DNA of 35,442 nt, taken from assembly GCA_009691025.1 (NCBI GenBank), contig SHWB01000017.1:1-35442 (forward strand). The letters are read 5' to 3'. A program made the position numbers and the translations under genes. A model generated the notes under the pieces. The model did no database searches and had not been told where the DNA came from. It saw only the letters and a list, made by a program, of their open reading frames with translations. This DNA comes from Alphaproteobacteria bacterium. Lineage in GTDB: Bacteria; Pseudomonadota; Alphaproteobacteria; UBA6615. Numbering within the stretch: position 1 is the first letter of the stretch; every line of letters starts with the position of its first letter. Shown here one piece after another: positions 27,910 through 35,442 of this stretch.

Positions 27910-29304
27910 CTAGCCCGGCGCGATCATCTTCTCTGGTTTCACCCATGCGTTGTACTGATCCTCCGTCAACAGACCGAGGGCAAGGGCCGCCTCTCTGAGA
28001 GTCGTGCCTTCGGCATGCGCCTTCTTGGCCACCTTCGCGGCATTGTCGTAGCCGATATGCGGGTTGAGCGCCGTCACCAGCATCAGCGACTGCTCCATGA
28101 GCTGGCGGATGCGCGTCGTGTTGGCCTCGATGCCGGCGACGCAGCGGTCGGCGAAGCTGCGCGCGGCATCGCCGAGCAGGCGCGCCGATTGCAGCACATT
28201 GGCGATTATCACGGGCTTGAACACGTTCAGTTCGAAATGTCCCTGGCTACCGGCCACCGTGACGGCAACGTGGTTGCCCATGACCTGACAGGCCACCATG
28301 GTGATGGCCTCGGCCTGGGTCGGGTTGACCTTGCCGGGCATGATCGAAGAGCCGGGCTCGTTCTCCGGCAGCAGCAACTCGCCGATGCCGCTGCGCGGGC
28401 CAGAACCGAGGAAGCGGATGTCGTTGGCGATCTTCATCGCCGCGACGGCGCCGACATTCAGCGCGCCGGACGCCGCCACCAGCGCGTCATGCGCGGCGAG
28501 GCCGGCGAACTTGTTCGCCATGCTGGCGAAGGGCTTTCCGGTGATCTTCGCCACCTCGGCGGCGAAGCGGGCGGGGAATTCGGGATGCGTGTTGAGGCCG
28601 GTGCCGACCGCCGTGCCGCCCTGGGCGAGCTGGTGGAGGTCCGGCAGCGCACGGCGCACGCCGGCGATGACGCCTTCGACCTGCGCGACATAGCCGGAAA
28701 ATTCCTGGCCGAGCGTCATCGGCGTCGCATCCTGGGTGTGGGTGCGGCCGATCTTGATGATGTCGGCGAAGGCGCGCGCCCTGGCGTCGAGCGCGTCGCG
28801 CAGATGCGCGAGGCCGGGCAGCAGGCGGTCTTCGAATTCCAGCGCGGCGGCGATGTGCATCACCGCCGGAAAGCTGTCGTTGGACGACTGGCCTCGGTTG
28901 ACGTGGTCGTTGGGATGCACAGGCTCCTTGTCGCCGCGCTTGCCGCCGAGCAACTCGTTGGCCCGGTTGGCGATCACCTCGTTGGCGTTCATGTTCGTCT
29001 GGGTGCCGGAACCGGTCTGCCAGACGACCAGCGGGAAGTGATCGTCAAAGCGGCCGTCGATCACCTCCTGCGCGGCGGCGCAGATCGCGGCTCCGACTTT
29101 GGCATCGAGCGTGCCGAGCGCCATGTTGGCGCGCACCGAGGCGAGCTTCTGGATGCCGAAGGCGCGCACGACGCCCAGCGGCATGCGCTCCCCGCCGATG
29201 GGGAAATTCTCGATGCTGCGCTGCGTCTGCGCGCCCCAGTAGCGGTCGTCGGCAACCTCGACCGGGCCCATCGTGTCGGATTCGGTACGCGTCTTCGCCG
29301 CCAT
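27910..29304 (-). CDS. fumC: Fumarate hydratase, class II
   Basis: Interconverts fumarate and malate in the TCA cycle; class II enzymes need no iron-sulfur cluster. The 464-aa protein has [33 protein letters not shown], the substrate-contacting [10 protein letters not shown] and the superfamily signature [14 protein letters not shown] 29304 has AGGGGGC upstream and begins [13 protein letters not shown], standard for the family; longer in-frame extensions upstream are low-complexity. It follows the TfoX-domain gene and precedes the ribbon-helix-helix gene on the minus strand. Confidence 0.98.
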   Translation of the reverse strand: MAAKTRTESDTMGPVEVADDRYWGAQTQRSIENFPIGGERMPLGVVRAFGIQKLASVRANMALGTLDAKVGAAICAAAQEVIDGRFDDHFPLVVWQTGSGTQTNMNANEVIANRANELLGGKRGDKEPVHPNDHVNRGQSSNDSFPAVMHIAAALEFEDRLLPGLAHLRDALDARARAFADIIKIGRTHTQDATPMTLGQEFSGYVAQVEGVIAGVRRALPDLHQLAQGGTAVGTGLNTHPEFPARFAAEVAKITGKPFASMANKFAGLAAHDALVAASGALNVGAVAAMKIANDIRFLGSGPRSGIGELLLPENEPGSSIMPGKVNPTQAEAITMVACQVMGNHVAVTVAGSQGHFELNVFKPVIIANVLQSARLLGDAARSFADRCVAGIEANTTRIRQLMEQSLMLVTALNPHIGYDNAAKVAKKAHAEGTTLREAALALGLLTEDQYNAWVKPEKMIAPG

Positions 29305-29366
29305 GGTCGCCCCCTGCCGGCCACCATCGACCGGCGGGCGACGGTGTAACATGCCGGCCGTTCCGG

Positions 29367-29738
29367 TCAACGCTGCCGCGTCTCGGCTTTCCGCCGGGCG
29401 GGCTTCGCTGCCTTCGCCGGTGCGCGCAGCGCCGCATCGAGGGCGGCGCGTATCCAGGGGTGCAGCGACTCGGCATCCTCGAGCGCGCCGTCCGGCGCGC
29501 GCCACCACTTGCCGATGGTGATCTCGCGGGCGCCGCGCGAATAGACGAAGGGCTCGGAGCCGGCCGCCTCGAAGTCGCCCTGCGTCACCGCGTCGGCCTT
29601 CAGGTACAGCTCCTCATCGATGACGATGGCGAACATGCGTCCGTCGAGCCACAGGCCGACGGCGCCGAACATCCGCCGCGGCGACACCGCCACGTCACCG
29701 ATCAGGTCCAGCACATGCGCGGTGAACCCGTCGTCCAC
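29367..29738 (-). CDS. TfoX N-terminal domain protein
   Basis: A 123-aa protein carrying the TfoX/Sxy N-terminal domain (about residues 5-95): [21 protein letters not shown], then LYLKAD and [12 protein letters not shown]. In gamma-proteobacteria full-length Sxy promotes CRP-dependent competence gene expression; the short stand-alone domain found widely in Alphaproteobacteria has no proven role. A basic Ala/Lys/Arg tail follows. The start is GTG 29738, five bases after the sspB stop, which fits translational coupling. It lies between sspB and fumC. Confidence 0.8.
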   Translation of the reverse strand: MDDGFTAHVLDLIGDVAVSPRRMFGAVGLWLDGRMFAIVIDEELYLKADAVTQGDFEAAGSEPFVYSRGAREITIGKWWRAPDGALEDAESLHPWIRAALDAALRAPAKAAKPARRKAETRQR

Positions 29739-29743
29739 CGGGG

Positions 29744-30271
29744 CTATTTCTTGCGGAACTGGTCGAGCGTGACGACCTCGGCGCCGCCCGCCGGCACCGG
29801 CTGCTCGTCCTTCGCGCCGTCGCCCGCGACATTGCGCGGGCCGCTCGTGCTCGCCTGGCCGTCCAGACGCTCGACATTGGCCGGCGGTGCCGTCTGGTCG
29901 ACGGGGGCCGCTTCCGGCGCGGCATCAAACTGCAGCCCGAAGCGAGCCGATGGGTCGACGAAGGCGGCGAGCGCGGCGAACGGCACGACCATCACCGCCG
30001 GTCTGCCGCCGAAGGACAACGTCACCGAGAAGCCGTCCTTGTCGACGATCAGGCCGCGGAACTTATGCTGCAGGACGATGGTCATCTCCTCCGGATACTG
30101 CGTCAGCAGGAATTCCGGAATGACGACGCCGGGCGCGCGCGTGCGGAAGGTGACGTAAAAATGGTGTGCGCCGGGCAGCCCCTTCTGCGCGGCGACGTCG
30201 AGCGCCTGGCGCACGACGCCGCGCAACGCGCATTCGACCATCCGGTCGTATTGCAGCCCTTCATCCACCAT
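29744..30271 (-). CDS. sspB: ClpXP adaptor SspB, alphaproteobacterial type
   Basis: Binds ssrA-tagged peptides and delivers them to the ClpXP protease. The 175-aa protein has the folded tag-binding domain at about 10-120 (RGVVRQALDVAAQKGLPG, HHFYVTFRT, FEVIVLQ-like MTIVLQHKFRGL, FSVTLSFGG). A flexible Pro/Ala/Gly-rich linker follows, then the C-terminal ClpX-binding peptide VVTLDQFRKK. ATG 30271 gives MVDEGLQYDRMVECALRG, typical of the family. The tmRNA gene that encodes the tag is just upstream on the same strand, with its coding piece ending about 75 bases before this start, so substrate tag and adaptor are neighbours. Confidence 0.94.
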   Translation of the reverse strand: MVDEGLQYDRMVECALRGVVRQALDVAAQKGLPGAHHFYVTFRTRAPGVVIPEFLLTQYPEEMTIVLQHKFRGLIVDKDGFSVTLSFGGRPAVMVVPFAALAAFVDPSARFGLQFDAAPEAAPVDQTAPPANVERLDGQASTSGPRNVAGDGAKDEQPVPAGGAEVVTLDQFRKK

Positions 30272-30344
30272 GATGCGACCGAGGTAAGCGCGCCCATGCC
30301 GGCGCGGTCAACACCTGATGGCGCGCATCAGGGTTTTTCTGTGG

Positions 30345-30647
30345 GAGGAAAGTGGGGGGCTTCTGTTGCCCGGTGCCCCCCGGACCGCGCTTGTCAGAGG
30401 CTGTTAGGCCGCGACAGCGAGAGGCGCAACGTTGTCGTTGGCACCTGAGGTTTGGCCCGATGACGGCGGTACCATGCCGGGCAAAAGCGCTGCCTTTACC
30501 CACGCGTCGATCCTGTTTCGCCCCCGTAGGCGCGCGGCCGACGGATCGGCCGCGCGTGAAACTGGTGGAGGCGCCGGGTACTGCCCCCGGGTCCGCAGTG
30601 GTTATTACACAGAACGTTTATCGCCATAGCCGGACTTGCGCCCGGCA
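30345..30647 (-). ncRNA. ssrA: Transfer-messenger RNA, two-piece permuted alphaproteobacterial type
   Basis: The minus strand carries a circularly permuted tmRNA. The acceptor piece comes first (about 30645-30563) and ends GCGCCTCCACCA with CCA encoded. Its T-arm is a 5-bp stem CCGGG/CCCGG around a 7-base loop. A spacer of about 37 bases (30562-30526) follows. The coding piece starts at 30525 with GGGGGCGAAACAGGATCGACG. GGGGGCG pairs with CGCCUCC of the acceptor piece in a 7-bp stem with a G3-U wobble, the alanine identity element. The tag frame (30442-30404) runs from a GCC resume codon to TAA and encodes ANDNVAPLAVAA, so the full tag with the charged Ala is AANDNVAPLAVAA. A -10-like TATATT lies at 30659-30654. 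Exact outer ends are estimated. Confidence 0.93.
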
Positions 30648-30779
30648 AGAGACAATATAGGGTGCCGGCGGCCGCATTAGAAGGGTTCTCCCCGGCTTTC
30701 CCCGATGCGCCGCCGGCAGCCCCGCCATACAATCGGCGCCGGACGAATCGCCGCCGCAGCCGAGAGGGGCCGACCGCGC

Positions 30780-31574
30780 GTGCAGCAATATCTAGATCTC
30801 CTGCGCCATGTGCGCTCGGCGGGCGTCTTTCGGCCCGACCGCACGGGCACCGGCACTTGGTCGGTGTTCGGCTACCAGATGCGCTTCGACCTTGCCGCCG
30901 GCTTTCCGCTGGTCACGACGAAGCGGCTCCACCAGCGCTCCATCGTGCACGAGCTTCTGTGGTTCATCGCCGGCGACACCAATGTCCGCTACCTCAACGA
31001 CAACAAGGTCTCGATCTGGAACGAATGGGCCGACGAGGCCGGCGATCTCGGGCCGATCTACGGGCGCCAGTGGCGCTCCTGGCCGGCGCCTGACGGGCAC
31101 ACGATCGACCAGCTCGCCTGGGTGGTCGACGAAATCCGCCGCAATCCCAATTCCCGCCGACTGGTCGTCTCAGCCTGGAACGTCGGCGAGCTGGCGCAGA
31201 TGCGCCTCGCGCCGTGCCACTGCCTGTTCCAGTTCTATGTCGCCGAGGGTCGGCTGTCGTGCCAGCTCTACCAGCGCAGCGCCGACATCTTCCTCGGCGT
31301 GCCCTTCAACATCCCCTCCTACGCGCTGCTGGCCTGCCTCGTCGCGCAGGCGGCCGGTCTGGCGCCGGGCGAATTCGTCCACACGCTGGGCGACGCCCAT
31401 CTCTACGCCAATCATGGCGAGCAGGCCGACCTGCAGCTCCAGCGCACGCCCCTGCCGCCACCGCGCCTCGTGCTCGACCCGGACGTGAAGGACCTGTTCG
31501 CCTTCCGCTACGAGCACATCGCGTTCGAGGGCTATCGCTTCCATCCGCACATTCCCGCAGCAGTGGCGGTGTAG
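30780..31574 (+). CDS. thyA: Thymidylate synthase
   Basis: Methylates dUMP to dTMP with methylene-tetrahydrofolate. The 264-aa length equals the E. coli enzyme. Catalytic C146 is in [12 protein letters not shown], with the dUMP-binding region RQWRSW (about 96-101), [15 protein letters not shown] and HTLGDAHLY. The start is GTG 30780 with GAGAGGGG upstream, which gives [11 protein letters not shown], the family N-terminus; an in-frame ATG 25 codons earlier adds unrelated Arg-rich sequence. It is divergent from the tmRNA gene and four bases upstream of folA, forming the common thyA-folA pair. Confidence 0.97.
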   Translation: MQQYLDLLRHVRSAGVFRPDRTGTGTWSVFGYQMRFDLAAGFPLVTTKRLHQRSIVHELLWFIAGDTNVRYLNDNKVSIWNEWADEAGDLGPIYGRQWRSWPAPDGHTIDQLAWVVDEIRRNPNSRRLVVSAWNVGELAQMRLAPCHCLFQFYVAEGRLSCQLYQRSADIFLGVPFNIPSYALLACLVAQAAGLAPGEFVHTLGDAHLYANHGEQADLQLQRTPLPPPRLVLDPDVKDLFAFRYEHIAFEGYRFHPHIPAAVAV

Positions 31575-31578
31575 GGAC

Positions 31579-32103
31579 GTGTCGATACGGCTCTCGATGA
31601 TCGCCGCCGTCGCGCGCAACGGCGTCATCGGGGCGGATGGCTTCATGCCCTGGCGCATTCCCGCCGATCTGCGCCGCTTCCGCGCGCTGACGATGGGCAA
31701 GCCGGTGGTGATGGGACGGCTGACCCTCGCCTCCATCGGCCGCGCCCTACCCGGCCGCATCAACATCGTGATGACGCGCGACGCCGCCTTCCGCGCCGAC
31801 GGCGTCGAGACGGCGCCGGACCTCGACACCGTCCTGGCGCTGTCGCGTCGGCGCGCCGCGGAGGCAGGCGTGGACGAGGTTTTCGTCATCGGCGGCGCGC
31901 AGATCTATGCCGCCGTGCTGCCCCACGCCCAACGGCTCTATCTCACGGAAGTCGACGCCGACATCGCCGGAGACGCGCACTTCCCCGCCTTCGACCGCGA
32001 CGCATGGAAAGAGGTGTCTGCGCCGGAAGACTTCCCGGCCGAGGGCGGCGCGCCGCCGGCCCGTCTGGTCGTGCTGGAGCGGCGTGCGCGCCCTACTCCA
32101 TGA
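31579..32103 (+). CDS. folA: Dihydrofolate reductase
   Basis: Regenerates tetrahydrofolate from the dihydrofolate released by ThyA, using NADPH. The 174-aa protein shows IAAVARNGVIGADGFMPWRIPADLRRFR, with the catalytic Asp in IPADL, then VVMGRLTLASIGRALPGR and the NADPH-binding VIGGAQIYAAVLP. The MGRLT stretch has Leu where Lys or His is more common. The start is GTG 31579 directly after thyA (AGGGAC upstream), so the two are co-translated. The 3' end overlaps the convergent mrp gene by 11 bases. Confidence 0.95.
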   Translation: MSIRLSMIAAVARNGVIGADGFMPWRIPADLRRFRALTMGKPVVMGRLTLASIGRALPGRINIVMTRDAAFRADGVETAPDLDTVLALSRRRAAEAGVDEVFVIGGAQIYAAVLPHAQRLYLTEVDADIAGDAHFPAFDRDAWKEVSAPEDFPAEGGAPPARLVVLERRARPTP

Positions 32104-33232
32104 CGATGCGCGGCGGCGGGCGCATGGTGGCGCCGCCGGCGAGCCGGTCGCGCAGCGTCGCGGCGATCGCCATGTAGGCCTGCGCCTGCGGGCTGTCAGG
32201 CGCGCTTCGCACGATCGGGGTACCGGCATCCGAGGTTTCGCGGATGGCGAGGTCGAGCGGTACCTCGCCTAAAAACGGCAGGCCGAGGCGAACCGCCTCG
32301 TCGCGCGCGCCGCCGTGACCGAAAATGTCGCTGCGGCCGCCGCAATGCGGGCAGATGAACATGCTCATGTTCTCGACGATGCCGAGTACCGGCACGTCGA
32401 CCTTGCGGAACATGTTGAGCCCCTTGCGGGCGTCGATCAGCGCGATGTCCTGTGGCGTCGACACGATGATGGCGCCGGCGAGCGGCACGCGCTGGGCCAT
32501 GGTGAGCTGGGCGTCGCCAGTGCCCGGCGGCATGTCGACGACGAGCACGTCGAGCATGCCCCACTCGACCTCCCGCAGCATCTGCTCCAGAGCGCCCATC
32601 ACCATCGGGCCGCGCCAGATCATCGGCGTGTCCTCCTCGACGAGGAAGCCGATGGACATTACCTTGAGCCCCCAGGCTTCAAGCGGCGCGATGCGCTTGT
32701 CGCCGACGGATTTCGGCTTGCCGCGGACCCCTAGCATGCGCGGCAGCGACGGGCCGTAGACATCGGCATCGAGCAGGCCGACCGCGAGGCCGAGGCGGGC
32801 CAGCGCAACCGCGAGGTTGACCGCCGTGGTCGACTTGCCGACGCCGCCCTTGCCCGAAGCCACGGCGACGATCGCCTTCACACCCGGCACCAGAGGCTTG
32901 TCGGCGGCGCGCTCGGGCGGCGGCAACGGGGCGCGGCGCTGGGGTGCGGCCGGGCGCGCGCCGTCACCCGGCGGAGGCGCACCACGATGGGCGGTGAGAA
33001 CCGCGGTGACAGCGGTGACGCCGGGCAGCGCACGCACCTTGTCCTCGGCCGAGCGGCGCAGTGTCTCGCGTTGTGGCGCCTCGGCCTGGTCGATCTCGAT
33101 GGCGAAGCCTACCGCACCGTCACGCACGACAAGGCCGGAGACCATGCCGGCCTCGACGATGTTCCGTCCGCTCGCCGGATCGCGCAGTTCGGCCAGGGCC
33201 TCGCGCACGCGCTGCTCGCTGATCGAGGCCAT
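32093..33232 (-). CDS. Iron-sulfur cluster carrier protein Mrp/ApbC
   Basis: A P-loop ATPase of 379 aa that carries Fe-S clusters to target proteins. Residues 5-80 are a MIP18/DUF59 domain. A Pro/Arg/Ala-rich linker (about 84-115) leads to the ATPase, with the deviant Walker A SGKGGVGKST at 126-135, DADVYGPS, and VVDMPPGTGD. The cluster-binding CPHC motif is at 294-297. ATG 33232 is preceded by AAGGAG at ideal spacing; the open frame extends far upstream but only as antisense of hflK. It lies convergent to folA and divergent from hflK, between genes that are often adjacent in Alphaproteobacteria. Confidence 0.95.
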   Translation of the reverse strand: MASISEQRVREALAELRDPASGRNIVEAGMVSGLVVRDGAVGFAIEIDQAEAPQRETLRRSAEDKVRALPGVTAVTAVLTAHRGAPPPGDGARPAAPQRRAPLPPPERAADKPLVPGVKAIVAVASGKGGVGKSTTAVNLAVALARLGLAVGLLDADVYGPSLPRMLGVRGKPKSVGDKRIAPLEAWGLKVMSIGFLVEEDTPMIWRGPMVMGALEQMLREVEWGMLDVLVVDMPPGTGDAQLTMAQRVPLAGAIIVSTPQDIALIDARKGLNMFRKVDVPVLGIVENMSMFICPHCGGRSDIFGHGGARDEAVRLGLPFLGEVPLDLAIRETSDAGTPIVRSAPDSPQAQAYMAIAATLRDRLAGGATMRPPPRIVME

Positions 33233-33242
33233 CGATGCTCCT

Positions 33243-33263
33243 TGATGCCGCCGGGCGGCATCA
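33243..33263. promoter_or_regulatory. Perfect palindrome abutting the mrp ribosome-binding site
   Basis: TGATGCCGCC (33243-33252) and GGCGGCATCA (33254-33263) are perfect 10-bp arms around one base. On the minus strand the palindrome ends immediately before the AAGGAG of mrp. It could be an operator or an RNA hairpin that hides or frames the Shine-Dalgarno. No regulator is assigned. Confidence 0.5.
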
Positions 33264-33406
33264 CCATGTCCAAGGCCACTTGGCCCGTTTGTACTGGCCC
33301 CTGCGGTGGCAGGGTTGATATAAGCTCGGCCGCGCGGCTTGCAAAGCCGGCGGGCGGCTGCGCCCGGGCGGTCGCAGACACCGGACGAGGAAAAGGGGAC
33401 CCGCCG

Positions 33407-34588
33407 ATGTCGTGGAATACTCAAGGTGGTGGTGGCGGCCCGTTGGGCGGCGGCGGTGGCCCGTGGGGCAACCGCCCGGCCGGCGGCGGTGGCCAGCCGC
33501 CCAACCTCGAAGACATCATCCGACGCAGTCAGGACCGGATGCGCCGCCTCCTGCCCGGTGGGCTCGGAGCGGGCCGCGGCATCGCCGTTGCGGTCGTCGC
33601 GTTGCTGGCGATCTGGCTGGCCAGCGGCCTCTACCGGGTCCTGCCGGACGAACAGGGCGTCGAACTGATCTTCGGCGCATGGAATGGCACGACGACCGCG
33701 CCAGGCCTCCACTGGATCCCGCCGGCACCCCTCGGCGAGGCGATAACACCCACCGTCGAGCGCGTGCGCCGCACCGATATCGGATCGCGCTCCGCGTCCG
33801 ACATCGCCCGCCGGGGCGGCCAGCCGCGCCGCGCCGTGCCGCGCGAGAGCCTCGTGCTGACCGGCGACCAGAACATCGCCGACATCGACTACGCCGTGCT
33901 GTGGCGCATCAACAACGCCGGCCTGTTCCTCTTCAGCCTGCAGGATCCCGAGAGAACGGTTCGGATCGCGGCCGAAAGCGCCATGCGCGAGGTCGTCGGC
34001 CAGACCCCCTTGGAAACCGTCATTACCGGCGGCAGGACCCAGGTCCAGCAGCGCACCCTCGACCTGCTGCAGCGCATTCTCGACAGCTACAGCGCCGGCA
34101 TCACCGTCATCGGCGTGCAGATTCAGCAGGCCGACCCGCCGCAGCAGGTGATCGACGCCTTCAACGAGGTGCAGCGCGCGCGTCAGGACAAGGAGCGGCT
34201 GCAGAACGAGGCCCAGGCCTACGAGAACCGCATCGTGCCGACCTCCAGAGGCGAGGCCCAGAGCATCCTGCAGCAGGCCGAAGGCTACCGCGAGCGGCTG
34301 ACCAAGGAGGCCGAGGGAGAAGCATCGCGCTTCACGCAGGTCTACGAAGCCTACCGCCTCGCCCCGGACGTCACCCGCCGCCGCATGTATCTGGAAGCCA
34401 TGCGCGACGTGATGTCGGGCACCAACAAGATCATCATCGACAGCGCCGCCGGAGGCTCGGGCGTCGTGCCCTATTTGCCGCTCCACGAGCTGCGCCGCGC
34501 GGGACCGCCGACGGTTCAGCCGCCGCGCCAGCAGCCGGCGCAGCATCAACCGCAAGTGCCGGCCGCTCCGGCGGGAGGCACGCGATGA
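33407..34588 (+). CDS. hflK: FtsH protease modulator HflK
   Basis: With HflC it forms the large membrane assembly that surrounds and modulates FtsH. The 393-aa protein has a Gly/Trp/Asn-rich cytoplasmic N-terminus (residues 1-35) and a single transmembrane anchor at about 57-77. The SPFH/band-7 domain follows (VLPDEQGVELIFG, then LVLTGDQNIADIDYAVLWRI), with a long charged coiled coil (about 255-330: FNEVQRARQDKERLQNEAQ) and a Pro/Gln-rich C-terminus. ATG 33407 has AAGGGGA upstream. Its TGA overlaps the hflC ATG (ATGA), so the two are translationally coupled. Confidence 0.96.
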   Translation: MSWNTQGGGGGPLGGGGGPWGNRPAGGGGQPPNLEDIIRRSQDRMRRLLPGGLGAGRGIAVAVVALLAIWLASGLYRVLPDEQGVELIFGAWNGTTTAPGLHWIPPAPLGEAITPTVERVRRTDIGSRSASDIARRGGQPRRAVPRESLVLTGDQNIADIDYAVLWRINNAGLFLFSLQDPERTVRIAAESAMREVVGQTPLETVITGGRTQVQQRTLDLLQRILDSYSAGITVIGVQIQQADPPQQVIDAFNEVQRARQDKERLQNEAQAYENRIVPTSRGEAQSILQQAEGYRERLTKEAEGEASRFTQVYEAYRLAPDVTRRRMYLEAMRDVMSGTNKIIIDSAAGGSGVVPYLPLHELRRAGPPTVQPPRQQPAQHQPQVPAAPAGGTR

Positions 34589-35442
34589 ACCGCCTCGTCG
34601 CCGCGATCATCGGTATCGTCGTCATCGCGCTCGGCATGCTCGCCACGACAACGCTGTTCGTCGTGCGCCAGACCAACCAGGTGATCATCCTGCAGTTCGG
34701 CGATCCGCTGCGCGTCATCCGCGAGCCGGGCCTCAACGCCAAGCTGCCCTGGCAGTCGATCGAGACCTTCGACAAGCGCGTCCTCGGCCTCGACCCTCCG
34801 ACCGAGGAGCTGATCCTCTCCGATCAGCGGCGCATCAATGTCGACAGCTTCGCCCGTTACCGCATCGTCGACCCGCTGCGCTTCTACCAGACCGTGCGCA
34901 CCAGCGCAGCCTTCGATGACCGTTTCGGCCGCATCCTGAATGCCACGGTGCGCCGGGTGCTGGCGTTGCACGACCTTGTCGACATGCTGTCGCCGGCGCG
35001 CGACGAGATCATGGGCAAGATTCGCTCCGAGGTGATCCGCGCCGCCGGCGATTTCGGTATCGAGATCGTCGACCTGCGCATCGGCCGAACCGAACTGCCG
35101 GACGAGGTGTCGCAGAACGTCTATGCGCGCATGCGGTCCGAGCGCGAGCGCGAGGCCAACCGCGAACGCGCCGAGGGCGAGGAGGTGGCCCGCCGCATCC
35201 GCGCCCAGGCCGACCGCCAGCAGACGGTCATCATCGCCGAAGCGCAGCGCGAGGCCGAGAAGCTGCGCGGCGACGGCGAAGCCACGCGGACGCGCATCCT
35301 CGCCGCGGCCTTCAACCGCGATCCGGCATTCTTCGATTTCTACCGAACGCTGGAAGCGTACAAGGAAACCTTCCACCCCGAGGACACGACGCTGGTCCTG
35401 TCGCCCTACAGCGAGTTCTTCCGCTTCTTCGGCGACGCCATG
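34585..35442 (+). CDS. hflC: FtsH protease modulator HflC (3' end outside window)
   Basis: The partner of HflK. The visible 286 residues begin MNRLVAAIIGIVVIALGML, with one transmembrane segment at about 4-26. The band-7 domain contains RQTNQVIILQFGDPLRVI and YRIVDPLRFYQTV, and the region about 185-235 is a charged coiled coil (RMRSEREREANRERAEGE). The sequence runs to PYSEFFRFFGDAM without a stop, close to the expected C-terminus of about 290-300 aa, so only a few residues are missing. ATG 34585 lies in the ATGA overlap with hflK and has GGGAGG upstream. Confidence 0.96.
   Translation, partial: MNRLVAAIIGIVVIALGMLATTTLFVVRQTNQVIILQFGDPLRVIREPGLNAKLPWQSIETFDKRVLGLDPPTEELILSDQRRINVDSFARYRIVDPLRFYQTVRTSAAFDDRFGRILNATVRRVLALHDLVDMLSPARDEIMGKIRSEVIRAAGDFGIEIVDLRIGRTELPDEVSQNVYARMRSEREREANRERAEGEEVARRIRAQADRQQTVIIAEAQREAEKLRGDGEATRTRILAAAFNRDPAFFDFYRTLEAYKETFHPEDTTLVLSPYSEFFRFFGDAM

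Noticed and set aside
30313..30340. Plus-strand terminator (CCTGATG stem and T-run)
   Set aside because: The stem and GTTTTTC tail are real, but no plus-strand gene ends here. On the minus strand, where ssrA and sspB run, no T-run follows, so the function is unclear and I did not list it as a terminator.
30496..30732. Short protein frames across the ssrA region
   Set aside because: The region is explained by the two-piece tmRNA. The frames have no ribosome-binding site or conserved content.
32093..34555. An 820-codon open frame extending mrp upstream
   Set aside because: The extension is antisense to hflK. The ATG at 33232 has a strong Shine-Dalgarno and starts the MIP18 domain.

Overview
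The window is about 35 kb of very GC-rich DNA, roughly two thirds G+C by eye, from what looks like the chromosome of an alphaproteobacterium. Evidence for this includes a two-piece, circularly permuted tmRNA gene next to an alpha-type sspB, a second (GluRS2-type) glutamyl-tRNA synthetase, class II DAHP synthase, short NrdA and NrdB, a CIRCE-controlled groESL operon, and intergenic palindromes of the kind common in this class. Genus cannot be decided from the sequence alone. Almost all genes are housekeeping.

Layout. 1-8385: rpsD with a good sigma-70 promoter, a DMT-family permease, then a minus-strand run of nadE, gltX paralogue, cysS, a broken cimA, a 3' fragment of a TRAP permease gene and trmJ. 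8580-12763: an MFS permease, nicotinate phosphoribosyltransferase, a cupin and a D-2-hydroxyacid dehydrogenase. 12779-16030 (minus): glutathione reductase, a small exported protein and class II DAHP synthase. 16153-18330: groES-groEL with CIRCE and terminator. 18368-23027: two palindromic repeats, a DUF805 gene with an internal stop, then glmS, a cupin and glmU on the minus strand. 23129-27669: an SRAP protein divergent from nrdA-nrdB. 27575-30647 (minus): the tmRNA gene, sspB, a TfoX-domain gene, fumC and a ribbon-helix-helix gene. 30780-35442: thyA-folA, a convergent mrp, and hflK-hflC running off the end.

How the genes connect. Nucleotide supply is concentrated here: nrdA/nrdB make deoxynucleotides, thyA/folA make dTMP and recycle folate, and nadE plus the phosphoribosyltransferase serve NAD synthesis. 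The tmRNA and SspB are transcribed in the same direction and belong to one quality-control pathway (tag, then delivery to ClpXP); HflK/HflC modulate FtsH and GroESL folds proteins. glmS and glmU start and finish UDP-GlcNAc synthesis.

The most unusual item is a roughly 660-bp AT-rich segment (about 26038-26700) between intact nrdA and nrdB. It carries an unrecognised ORF of about 195 codons whose stop merges with the nrdB ribosome-binding site, and a short inverted repeat lies near both ends. Other oddities are a cimA remnant with two frameshifts joined out of frame to a TRAP permease 3' end, a single nonsense codon in a DUF805 gene, an SRAP protein with His in place of its conserved active-site Asn, and several genes with non-standard start codons.
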